Position numbers and translations under genes: made by a program
NCBI GenBank assembly: GCA_002221725.1
Contig: NJFT01000240.1
Coordinates: 1-59,924, forward strand
Source of the DNA: Scedosporium boydii
Taxonomy: Eukaryota; Ascomycota; Sordariomycetes; Microascales; Microascaceae
Length of the DNA stretch: 59,924 bases
Direction of reading: 5' to 3'
The notes under the pieces: generated by a model
The model's input: the letters and a program-made list of their open reading frames with translations, nothing else
What the model was told of the DNA's origin: nothing
Databases searched by the model: none
Shown here: positions 1 to 12,500 of the stretch, piece by piece
Layout: each line of letters starts with the position of its first letter
Position numbering within the stretch: position 1 is the stretch's first letter

Positions 1-3000
1 CCAGAACACTGCACACCTCCCCGCAGCGCGAAATCACTCTCTCCACACCCTAAGCAAGAGAGCTCGATGACCACAAACCACCTCTGCCGTCTAGCTACGA
101 AGAGGTCTCCAACATGACGTTGCCAGATGTGCTGACTCTAACTCGCTTCGACGGCCTAACTGCGACTTCCGGGAGACCTTTCCCTGGACAGACTGAGAAA
201 GGCTAGAAAGTGTATTTGACATCCGCCAAAAATCTTCCACTAGCAGCTGAGTGTGTAGAGCCAGTCCTGAGTCTGATGGTCTGTCAATAAGAGACACAAA
301 CTGGCATATGGGTCCAAAGAAGATAGCTAGAGGAAAAAGTCCATCAAGAGCCAGCCATTGACAGATTCTTCTTTCCCTGTGCCTGATTCTGGTCTGCTAG
401 TCTCAAGACAAGAGATTCAAGTATCCACACGTCTTGGCCTGCACCATTAGAAGAATCCTTACACCCCATCTGCCCCTCAACGACGGTCGCTATCTGACAT
501 CTTCAACTACATCGTCTCTCATCTTGTTTCCTCTTTCGAGCATCGACATCGCTAGATACGAGTCGCCTATCTTCGCTCTTCTCCATTTGTGGAAGTGGTA
601 CCGCGTAATGTCTTTCGCTTCGGCATGTTGTTTCTTTTTTCTAATTTCTTGTTTCTGTCTGCCTTGGCCCCGTTATGTTTGATTTTTGCAAAACCCCTCC
701 TGTGTAAACTGTAAGACAAAGGGGGGAGTGTAGGTACATACCCTCGCGAGGTCTCATCACCATCGTCAGATAAGGGGTGGGCGTCTCCCTTTTACTCTCT
801 CCCTCTCTCTACGAGGCTGCGGAAGAAGAGAAAGGACACCCAAGAATATGGTGATATGCGTCGGGGAATTCCCCTCGTCTTTTCGCCGACGTATGCACCC
901 TTGCTCAGGATCGACCGCACATCCAAGCTCTAAAAGAAGGGTGAGCACATTCGAGAGGGTCTCGGTATCACGGCCATCCAGGCTCGGTCTGCTCTAGAAA
1001 GCTCTACTCCTCACATATCCAGTTTCCCATTTCGTACTGCACGCGAGTCTGGCTGGGTCCTCCCTTGGCTCTGCGAATTAGTAGTGTATGCTAGAGTACC
1101 TGGACTAACCTCGGTACTGACTGAGCCGTCTCGAGAGTTCAACAAGGCAAGGTTGTTAATAAACGTCCGCTTAACCGAAGCAGTTCCCACTAGTGTTAGT
1201 AGCCGAAGGGCCATGAACGGGAAAGAAAACGCTTGTGAATGCCAAGCGATGTAAACTGCGCCCGCTATGGTTGGCTTCCGCCGATTCCGAACCGGAGAGG
1301 GATGGAGACTTACTCGGAGGGCCTAGTGTAGTATGGTTAGCGACGGATGAAAGATGGCAATATTCCACGGCACCTTTCGCCTACTTCGTAGTAGTTACTG
1401 CACTTACTGTGAGTAGTGGAGGCTAAGAGTAGGTGGTCAGAAGCTAGGACGGAGTCGCCACTGGTTCTTCCCTGTGAGGTTGCATTGCCTCTCGGACAAA
1501 CGATCAGCAGCAGCAGTGCCTTGCTGTAGTGTAGTGCACGGAAGTGGAGGCCGAACTGAAAATCCCATATCTTCAAACAATGGGGTTTCTAACTTCCCAT
1601 CCCCGGACAAATACATCGAAACGGGGAAACACAACGAGGAGACTCGGGGCATTGACGACGCTTTCCTTGGAAAATATCCTTGCTCTGCTTTTTTTGGTTG
1701 CTTTTCTTCCCACCTCTTTCCCCTCTATCTTCAATCTGATTGCCATTTCAAGTTAGTCTCGTATCAAGCCGTCCTTCTCCAACAGTGCACTTCGTCGCTT
1801 GTTCCAATGTCAAGAGCCAGATCAGGAAATAGCCCGTTCCTGTAGCCCCGGCAATGGTGGGGCTCGCTCCCGTCATCGACATGCCTATTGCCTGTCCGCT
1901 CAATCGTGAGCTCCCATCAAAAGTCCGGCGCCGGTCCCGTTCTTGCGATGGAGCATGCCAGCAAAAGGGAGCCAGCAAAACTTTTTTTTATCGATTCCTA
2001 CACTAATATTAGATTAAATTCAACTCATTGCCTCCCATTTCTCGCTGTATGCGTGTTTAGTCATAGTATTACCTCAGGGGCTCTACTAGTGACTCCTGTT
2101 GCGTATGTCTCGGCTGAAGCCGAAATTAGCCCTCACCCACACTTCATACCACGTCACGTCTGAGAATCAGCTCGAGATCCCCTCGGTATAGCCAGAATCA
2201 CTAGTCGTATGTAGACTCCAGCGCTCTGAGCGGCTCGAGTAAGTTTCAGAATAGTGGCAAGAATACGCTCTCGTGCTCTGTCTCAACCCGTGGGAACCAC
2301 AGGAAAGCTGATCGGCAATGGCCTCTCTGCCCTCTTTCGCGGGCCATTGGGACTATCACAGGAGAAGTCGCCCTTCTAATTCGTGGTGGATAATGGAGAA
2401 TGCAGCCATGTCGTCATACTTCCTACAAATCAAGGTCTACGAGACAAGAAAGGGATCGCCTGACGCCGCAAGAGGCTGCATAGTTCGAATCGCTTCCTGG
2501 GGGTGGGACTGGAAGGATGGCCAGAGAGGAAGTGACATACTCTTTCTTTTTTGCCCAGATTCTCGATCCTCAGGTAGTGCCATGCTTGGAATTGGATAGA
2601 GAACTCACTATAGTAGTAGACGGTGTATGTGTAAGGTCATCGTCGCGCTAGTTGTTGATCCATGGCCATCAGGGCTGAGAGGAATTGGGGGACATGCACG
2701 AGATTCCACTTATGAACAAGCCTCATGTAGTAGTACGCAAGCTAGCCCGACGTGGTGTCTTGTCAGGAAGTATTGATACTCCTAGCTCGGTTGGCCATCT
2801 ACTCTCCATAAACATAAACGAGGGTCTGTTGGCACATTCTGTTACGAAAGAGATCAGTAACCCACCGTTCCCGATATGAACCATCTTGTACTTTTGACAC
2901 TTGGGCTTGGCAGGGGAACGAGAGTACAAGTGTGCATCTTGCTATATAACCCTGAAGTATTTAAATAGAATTAGCAAGAGAAATGGACAGGGGTTGTGGC

Positions 3001-3675
3001 AGCCCAATGAGGAGATAGATAACAGAATCTTGTTGACATTTCGGGAATTCACTTACAACCAGTCTCCGATATTTCAAATAGGAATAACCATTGGCATCAT
3101 GGATGCGTTTCTGGAGAATCCTGGGTCCCTGTTTATCGAGAAGCTGACTGAGAGCTGGCAAACTAGTTACAATTCTTGACTGCCACATGTTGAAGCGAGC
3201 AGGCTCCGCGGGATCTGGTCCCTATTGCAGCGTTCGACGCGGAGCGAGTATGCGTAGAGAGACCTAGGCCCCAGCACTTCAAGGATCCCCGTCTCCCATG
3301 GGAATACGGCATAGCCGTTTGCAGCTGGGGTTGGTGGCCTGATTATCACCAGGTCCAGGTCGACAGGGCTTGGGAGACTAACGTCTTGGAACCTGCGAGA
3401 TTGTCTAGACCTGCCACCTAGATATTTGAATGTCTTCGAGTTCTATCGATGACGAAGACGACGCAGACATGCCGGTGGTGCCCCATGCTTGGGGTCGGAT
3501 TCCCGCCACATGGGTCACGGTTTTCGGTCAGCACTAACGCTGAAGTCGGCACAATCGGTGGGTGATCGCCCGAGACCAAGGCAGCGATGTACGTAGTTGT
3601 CTGGGCTTCTTGATCCTCCACGGAGGGATGGCCAGCCAGGGACCGGGGATCGGTTCTGGTGGCTTCAGTGGTACG

Positions 3676-3706
<31 letters not shown>
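3676..3706 (+). repeat. 31-nt poly-A tract
   Basis: An uninterrupted run of 31 A residues follows GGTACG and precedes GGCGACAG. It may be the 3' tail of an old retroposon inserted in + orientation, or simple slippage. I see no target-site duplication around it and no recognisable element body upstream. Confidence 0.9.
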
Positions 3707-3709
<3 letters not shown>

Positions 3710-6700
3710 GACAGAATGGGTGTAGCAGGCCTGCAGGGCTAACTTCGGTGGCGAGATAGGTTGTCCCGAGAGAAGTGAGAATGCGACCAAAGTTCAAGTC
3801 GTGACACGAATACATGTAAGTGTATTCGAAGAGAAACTTGATCTCGTCGCACTCGTTGATATCTCGATTCTGTTCTTCCAAATACCAGCGACGGGCCGAG
3901 TAAAGCCGAGCATTATCAAGTCCCAGCAGCTGCGACTGCTCGCAGTGATACCTTCCATCGATGCCTCTCTCCTGTCTGCGACCTGCCTTCCAAGCTCAGT
4001 CTCCACTCTCCACTGGGCATGGCCATTACTCCGTACCCCCGACGTCGTTATGGAGCAGCATTGATCCATACTACATGGGTACACGTCCATACGTACTCCG
4101 TACTGCCACTTTATGCAACCCTTTTGATCTCGACATGCACGATCAATGCGTCACATCCCAGCTTCCCCATTTGCCCAATCGCAGAACCTAATCTCGTCCT
4201 CACCCTCTCCCCTGTCCAAGGCCATACTCAGAAGGGACTCTGGGCCATTGTGGAGCAACTGAAGACTCAAATCAGGCTTCAGTTGAGTTTGACAACACAG
4301 TTAACATGTGAACGCTGAGAAAATACACGTCGATGGGTCCTACCTCTTTCGCAAGCTCTACTCAGGCGCCGAGCTCCTCCTTCCTGAACCGCACAGTGAG
4401 GATACTTTTGTCAAGGCACAATGCGAAGTCCCTCTGAACATTGTCAGTGCCTGAGACCTACAAGGTTCAATGTTCCTTCTTTCTGAGGAGCACGTCGTCA
4501 GTCTCAGCAGTCTTGCCCGATTGGCATGTGCTGATCGGCGTCGTGGCGCTCCACCACGAGTCCCTTGAGGCCCCAGCAGTCACACTGTCAGATGTTTCTT
4601 CAACAGTCTCGGAGTCGGGAAATGAGCTGTCATTCATGGCTGGGCTTGCTGAAATCGTCGTGCAATGCAACAATACGCCCCCCTTAAGCGGGAGCCGCCC
4701 ACTTGATACTGAACATCTCAAATTACCATTACGAATTGTAAACGGCTGAGCTTTTGATTCCCTTGTTGGATAAACACTTTGCTTGTGAATGCAAGGGCGA
4801 TTCTGGGGCAAAGGTTCCATACTCGGGAAGAATAATGCCGCCCCTCATCGAGACACGAATTGATCAGTGACATTCCGTGACAGACGGACAGTGATGTCCC
4901 ACTTCGTGCTTCCGATATGCCTTGAAATGGTGGGCAGAGCCAGTTGAAAACTGACAAGGGTCCTTAGCGTCTTGGTGAAAACAGTTTGGGAACATTCTCT
5001 CCGGAGCGCAGACTTAGCTATCTCCATTCGTACAAGCGTAATCGTAGACACGCTAAAGTTCAGTGGGATCCACCTCCTGTGTTGAATCGATTAGCACTGT
5101 CACAGCCACTGCGAAGTGTTCGGTAATTGCTGAAGTAGTTACTTCGTAATGAATGTGATGACACTGGCGCATCTGCGTTCACAGGAGCTTCCCGTAATCA
5201 CAGTTGGAACTACCACTGTTTCGAGCTCGATCTCAAATTCAGAGAAAGTACGAGGCGATCGTTCATCAAGCTTCGGGGCGCTATGACCCGTCCACCTGCA
5301 TGACTCTTTCCCTCTATGAACGCATCCTCTCACCTGATATCAGATGAGACAGAAGCTTATCACCTAATTCCGGTGCCTCTTGCTTGGAGACGTGAAGATC
5401 GCACTCAGCCCTTGCCTGCCGGGACGAAACATCTATTTCTGTCGGTGTCAAATTGAAACCACTACGACACCCAGAAACGCTTTGTCTTCTGCCTCCCTCT
5501 CGGCTATTTTCTGGAAAGTTCTCGTCATTTCACGGAGAAAAACCACGGTTCATTGACAGTAGCGTGCATTCTGGAGCCTCGGATTTTATTCTACATACAC
5601 TACTTCGTATAGTACGTACAGTTGGCTTCAGTGCTAACCGATCTGAGGTTTAGAGAGCTCTGCGTTGGTGGGCCTGGCCTAGACCTCTTGGTTTTTGGCT
5701 TGAATTTGATGTTCCTGTCGCGCTGGGACCTGATAAAGCGGGGCAGTCTTGCTAGCGTAATGTAGCGCCTGGAGGACCAATGCTGGCACATCACGGCAGG
5801 TGGGGAGCCATTGATCAGTTGATCCGCGGAAGCCATCCGACGCGGGAAGCGCTGGGGCTTCGGGAGGGCGTCATCAGCTAACTTCAGCTAGCGCGGGTTA
5901 TACGTAAGGAGCATGATGGCATGGTTAAACACCACCCCTCTTTTCCCATCTCTGCGTAACTTTGATACGCACTTTGCCTCCTCTTCCTCCCCGGAGAATG
6001 ACCGGTGCCGATCATCTTGGCTACACTCCAGGGGCGAATATATGCGGCCTTCAGGTCCGAGGTCGCGTCGGTAGAACGCCCGGGGCCAGGCCCTATGGGT
6101 CTCTGGGTCTACGATTTACATCCTCTACTCCCTCTTTCCACAAGATCCCCCAATTCGGGCTCTTCCCTACATAGAGGGGCGTATCTCTCGAGTCATAGCG
6201 CTATTAAAGACCTGCGAGAAGCACACTTCATGACTCGTCTCAGTTGGCCAATGTGCCGACAAGCCTGAGATCGGCGACATAGAGTCCCAAAATGTACTAG
6301 ATGATCGAGTACAACCGAGCTGTTTGCCCATCATCTCTTATCTCAGTAGAATCAAAAATATCTGCTAATCAAGAATAGGAAATCGGGAAATTTATCGAAT
6401 CCGTGTCCGTGATCCCTGGCCTTGTCCAAACTAGTTATCCATCTCGGCAATAGTCTCTCGATCGATTGATCGCTTCTGGGATACGCAAGCCCATATTTGC
6501 TTTTGTCGATCTGAGTCAAGACGTGTCGACCAGGTTTCCTGGTGTTCTCCGCTTGGTCGAGGTGGCTTGATGACCAACACAGGTTTAGCGGAAAGCCTCC
6601 TTCTCGGCGTATTTATTTGGAGTTATGGCGCGGCGCCGGGGTCGATATTTTCCCTACCCCGAGCGGAGTAGCCCGGGCCAGAGCGAGACGCGGGGAGCGG

Positions 6701-9530
6701 ACCGGATATGCATATCTCCTGGCATCGAGCATGGCTCTCCGTTCCCTAGCGTAACGTATTGAAGGGCCGTGTGGGAATGGGAGAGGGAAAAACGGCGAAA
6801 CCCTTTTTCAGCCTCGACATGTTGATCTCTTCCTCAAGAAAGGCTGCGATTATCATAACCGTACATCCCAAGAATAATCATGATTCCTTCGCTGCACGCC
6901 ATGTGCCTGAGTGTCGAGTCCCCTGCAGTGGGTTTGTTTTTTGATCATCCACAACGCTATTATGCAAGAAACATGCAAGTGAGAAAACATGGCTTATGTG
7001 AAGTGAGCTGTGGTAGAACTTGGCCCATCAGCTGTCCGTTCCGGCCGTATATTCCTTGTCCTGTTTTCCCCACCCCTTCACACGCCGTCATATATTACCT
7101 CTTGTGGTGACACATGCAGCAAGTTAGCGATTCCATTCGAGCATCATAGCCTTGTGGCGATTGATGGGACGGGGTCGTCTCAAACCTATTGATCGTAGCA
7201 GCCTCTTTCATATCCCAATGATATGTGATGTGAGTCTCAATGCGGCGCCATGAGGCGTACGGTTGCATGCCGAGGGTGCGACTTGCAGATACCGGCGAGT
7301 GTCTAGTTCGTTAGTGGAACACATTCAGCATTGCTTCTTCGCAGTTGAGGATAGATAGTATTGCGGATAGTCTCCGATGATAGTTTCCCGATCCTGACAG
7401 GATTCTCTCAACTTGGCCATCGCCACCTCGTTGTCGAAGCCACTGCCCAGTCTAGGTATGATCCGGATCCAGCCCCGCGTCGCGTGAACCCACCCCACTA
7501 TTGACTGCAACGCATCCGAATGACAAATGAAGTGAAGATGACTTTGCATATAGTCTACAAGTTTCGAGAAAGCCGTCGTGTTGGACCCCTGGTCAGCATC
7601 GAGGGAGGAATAGCACACACCTCATCAGGACTTCCGGGGCCCGGCATGATAAGCCTTGCTCTCGAAACCTCAAAGTTTTCGGGGTTAATCCGAAGGGGAG
7701 CGTTTGTGAAGATTACACACAACAGGGGCCATACTTCGATTTTGCCACCACGATACCCCCCAAGATGCCGCATCGGTAGAGAGCATTGGGCTCAGGAGTA
7801 AGGTCCGATACTTTGCATGGCTCGAGAGAGAAATTGTCGTGAGGGAAATAACCCTCAATGTGAGCCACTCGATCCGTAGAGGCTATGACGTTTGCAAGCC
7901 TACGAGTGTACTATTCAAGTTAGGCCCGGGATAGAGGCTGGAATACTCGACGCTTAGAGGCCTACCTGGGTTTCTCTCCCCCGCTAGGACAGGCAGTAGT
8001 GTGCTTGTAATAGTCGACATGAATACTAGTTCTTCTCAGATACCGAGTTTTCCACTTCAATGAAGCATCAATCAACCACACAGAGTATGAAATACCCCGT
8101 CCACTTCAGACTCGGTCTCCCCTCTCCTCACCAGGTGGATATGTGGCAGTTGTCACAAATACCTCAGGCTGCGCGAACCTGGCTCTAATCCCTGTCGCTG
8201 CTGCTGCCCTGTGCGAAAGCAAGCTCCCCCACCTTCCCCTTCCAATATCGCGGTATTTCGGTTGGGCCAATGAAAAGGGATCGTTCCATGGCGTCGGTGT
8301 CAAATCACAATTCCAGGGTCGTACATTACCAAAGCCTTGGGTCATTGTTCTTTCTCGCCTACCTGCACGGACTCCTGCTGAAGAAAGGGGGGGATGATCC
8401 AACCAGGGTCGACAGGAGACCTCCTTTGGGAAACCCTGTCATATATGCACTCGGTGCGAAGTATCGAATGGAAATGTATCGATCAAATACTATGAGGAAC
8501 AAAGCAGTGCCAAATACTTCGTAGTAGATGGGACAACACACTCGAGGTTAGAACTGGCACTACGCGGATATGGAGCAATAGTCGTGGTCTAGGTCATAAA
8601 ACTTGACACTTAGGATCTCCCGGTCCAGCAGTAGCGGCTTTTCTTGGTAGGAACGCCATCCCCTCCGGGTTCATCACTTTTTGCCCCTCCTTTCCTGAGT
8701 TATGATATCCTGGCACACTTTCGATGTGATGGTGTGAAGAAAGTATGGATCACCGACAGGGGTGTTTTGCCGCTGCTACACCCATTCTGTTGGTGTATAC
8801 ACCACTTCAAGACGCCGGCGCACAAAAGACGGAGGCGTAAGCAATTACCGAGGCCCAAGGGTAGAACAATGGGATCTTATCACTTCGCTGCGGGTATTAC
8901 AAGTATTATTACCTTTCATTGCAAAGAAGTACGGTAGTAGGAGATGCTGAAGGGCGAAAGGAGTGTAGTAGTACAATCCGGGAATGTTCCCGACCAGTCA
9001 AGTCTCGAACAAAGGACAAATGGGGAATAAACAAACGAAAAAAATTGGCCTTGAATGGACTCTACTCGTAGGGACCAACAATTTTAGCAACAAACTGTTA
9101 TTTCGAGATCAGAGGGGATCCGTGGCACAATTGTAAATATTCAGGGACTGAGTGCATTGACCAGCTTTCTCGATGGGATCGGCAGAGCATTGGCATGTTG
9201 TCGTCAGCCTCGAGAGTTCGCATTCACAGTCATAAGAGCTACATTTGGGAGGGATCGACAAGTTGAAGCCGCAGAAGTAACCTTCGCGCGCTGATCGAAG
9301 TAATTATCCGAGAGGGTCAAAAAATGCATGATGCCATGCAAGAATAAATGACACCTCAGGACATCTCTACCTTCTATGAAGTACGAAGTACCCGGAGGGG
9401 GAGGGCGGGGAAATGGGCTTGCTCATTCTTGAAGATGGCGGGCCAGGGGGGAACGAACCTATTCCCGTGGCGCGGGAATATCTGCCACTGAACTGCTATT
9501 TACCACGTTCCCAGTGATGCCCGGCTAGTG

Positions 9531-9560
9531 TTTTCTTTTTCTTTTTCTTTTTTTTTTTTC
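9531..9560 (+). repeat. T-rich pyrimidine tract
   Basis: Thirty bases contain only T with four C, ending in a T12 run. It is low-complexity DNA in the gene-poor region with no gene next to it. Confidence 0.8.
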
Positions 9561-12500
9561 TCATCTCGCTTGGCAGGGTGGCTCCTCTTTCAGCGACAGG
9601 TCGATAGCTCTCCATAGAAGCATCGCCATCCGGCCTCTTTGGGAAACCGCAACGAGCTTATACTTGGTAAAGCCGGTGATTAGGAGAGTTTTGATTGGAA
9701 GGTTCGGTGGCGGGTCATGTTTTACGCGATGCTCAGCTTCCTGGAACGCAACGGCGCCGTTATCGACGTTGTCAACAGTCTAATTACCGTGGGAGGTCCC
9801 GAGGCCCCGCCTAATAACGTGTCAAAGAGCCACACTAGGTTGATCGCCCTTCGCCAATGCCAGGCAAACTACTACTTTCGTACATGCTCTCCCCAGTACG
9901 AAGTAGTATAATACATAATAAGGACAGAATCCATAGTGTAATACACACATCATCAATCATTGAACCCAGCTAGTTGATGGGTGGTGGGCACCAGGGTTCA
10001 GCAGGCCAGGGGTCGTCACTTGGCCTGTCGTCATTTGGGATGCCAACAACGCCCCGCCGGCGTTTCCAACCTTGCAGTTGCACGTAAATCCGGGGGTACC
10101 GAGTCACTGGCTGGATAAAGCGTGCAGGTAACCATCCCCGGCACTTCGCCAGGCTGGCTACTTGGTACTTTCGTAAAAGCAACGAGCAGTTACCACCCGC
10201 AATAGCAGGACAGCGGGAGGCAAGGCACTGTACTAGTGTGGTGCGCCCTGTGGCTAGTTCTAAATGCGGTAAAATCTGGGAAATTTGGTTTTAAACGTTT
10301 TTATTTTTCTTTCCCGCGTCCCTGGACTGTGCCCTGGACAAGGCAGGGAAGTGGAACTCGGCCAAACCCGACCTCCCTATCGTCTAGTGCTGGGGGCGTC
10401 CAAGGAAGAAGTTGAGAGACTGTCGTATATTGTCACGAACCAAGGAGCTGGAAGAAAGATCGAGACGCATCGGAATATCTCCAAAAACGGCACTACTGCC
10501 TCTATAGATGAACTATCTCGACGGGGCCACCTCGCTCTTCTTGCTGAAAGCGTCCATAGTCCGTATGCGGGCGGGTTCGACTGCGGTTTCGACAGACTTT
10601 CGGCCTCCGGTCCATCGCCTATGTTGTGGGTTTCGTGAGAAGAAATGACATGAAACATTATTTTCAGCAGAGGCAGTAAACAAACCGGGGCTATATTGCC
10701 GGGTTTCCTTTCGTAGTATCATCAGGAAGGTACGTAAATTCCTAACAGACAAACGGAGTGGACAGGATCTGATATCTCGACCACGGAAGAGCGATTAACG
10801 GTGACATTTACCAAGCGGGGGCAATACGCCGAAGAAGTAGAATCTAAATTCCTCGGCCATCCCAAACAACCGGCAACACATTTGATGCTCTTCCGGAGAG
10901 GACCGATATAGTCGAGGTGCGGAATTTTGCGACCGGGTCCGGGGGTGGCAGCCAATCCCATCTGATTCCATACGAGGGAAGAACAGGGTGAAGAGTGTTA
11001 TGAAGTACGACGCGCCAAGAAGAAGGAAGCCCCTATGAGACAACTCAAACCACGAAGTTTCACTGACTTGAATCTCAAGTTCGGGCCATTGTTAGTGATA
11101 CAAGAGCTGCATTCGCAGGGAGTCGATTCTTACAAGTTACCTCCGTTCCTCGAACTTCTTGGATTAATACAAATGCACACCCAGTATTACACACGTGCTC
11201 CCTCGAGGGACAAGCTAAAGCAGACATCCTTGTGCAAAAATGTGAGTACTCACATCTAAGTCCATGCTAGTGGTTTGAGTTAGCGAAAAAATCGGTCCCC
11301 CCCAATCTTGAGCTTGGCATCGCGGGATGAAGGGGAAAAAAGGAAAATCAACGGGACGAACCCCAGTCCGTGCATGGCAGATCAAAAACGCCACAAGCAG
11401 GGGACCACCCCTGTCGGTTGCAGGGATGGTCTCCCACACCAGCTGCTTTTCTCTGAGTTTTAAGAGGACGTCAGGTCCCAGAGGTTCGGTCCAGAGATCG
11501 AGTTTATTGTCCTTATCGTATTGAGATCTGGGATCGAAACTCCGAAATACCCACATTTTACTCGATGATGGCACAGCCCTCAAGTTACCGTCAGGAAATC
11601 ACGCACCTTGCCCTATTTTGGATGCGAAATATGGAAATCGAGATCGGTGACATCCAGTAGAGAAGAGCTACGAACCCGGTAAACGAAACCGTTCCCGTTT
11701 CCCTGGAACAATCAATTGATATTTTCGCTTCCGGCCAACCAATATCGGACATGAATGAGATGCGGGAGACTGCTTGACAACGACACTTTCCAGGCAGTCT
11801 CTTTTGTTTCTATTTTATTTTTTATTCGTTCTTCTTTTACAGAACCAGCTTTCTACCCCCGGGCTAGGAGAAGGATCAATGAGTGTGGCATTCATCCCAC
11901 CCAACTCCCAGGGGTACAAATCCATCCTTGAATTGAAGCCCCACTTCGTCGTTCACCAAAGACGAAATTTGATATGAGGCACCATCAATTGATGTTTTCC
12001 TGATGTGGATTTCTGCGGATAACAACGGTATTACTTCCTCCTTTTCCAACACGAAAAGGGCTCCGAACCAGGCTAGGAGAATTGTTCAAAGTGGTGTAGG
12101 ATCCACGTTGTAGGGTGCTCCGCATTTATCACGCCCGTGGTACCGGGGCCCTCGATGAGTGGTGAGTGGTCAGCATGAGACAGGCTCTGGTAAATCCGAT
12201 CCTACAGAGGCATATATCAATGTCGCAAATATAGGGAGTACTCTCGCCTCAAGGTAGCATTGGATATATTACAGGCGTTTAAAGAACGGCTTTCATACCG
12301 CTCTCTACGAAGTAAACCCGGAACTCGATTATATTTTGTGGTGGGGTCACTTCTCTGGCAAATTTGCGCCGCAACAGCTCCGGAGGCTCCTAACAATGAC
12401 GAGAAGGGCAGCGAAAGTATGCAGCGACAAGAGGGTGAAGGAGTACTTCGTAAACACGCAGTATCAAATATTTTGGGCAGATGCGTTGCTGATCATGCCC

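Noticed and set aside
1..210. Plus-strand frame reading PSSYEEVSNMTLPDVLTLTRF near the left edge, ending at a TAG
   Set aside because: It looks protein-like and might be a last exon cut by the window edge, but it is under 55 codons, no domain is recognised and no convincing acceptor site precedes it.
2376..2465. Plus-strand frame FVVDNGECSHV resembling a copia protease motif
   Set aside because: It lacks the DSG triad (it reads DNG), is flanked by stops, and shares too few residues to claim a transposon.
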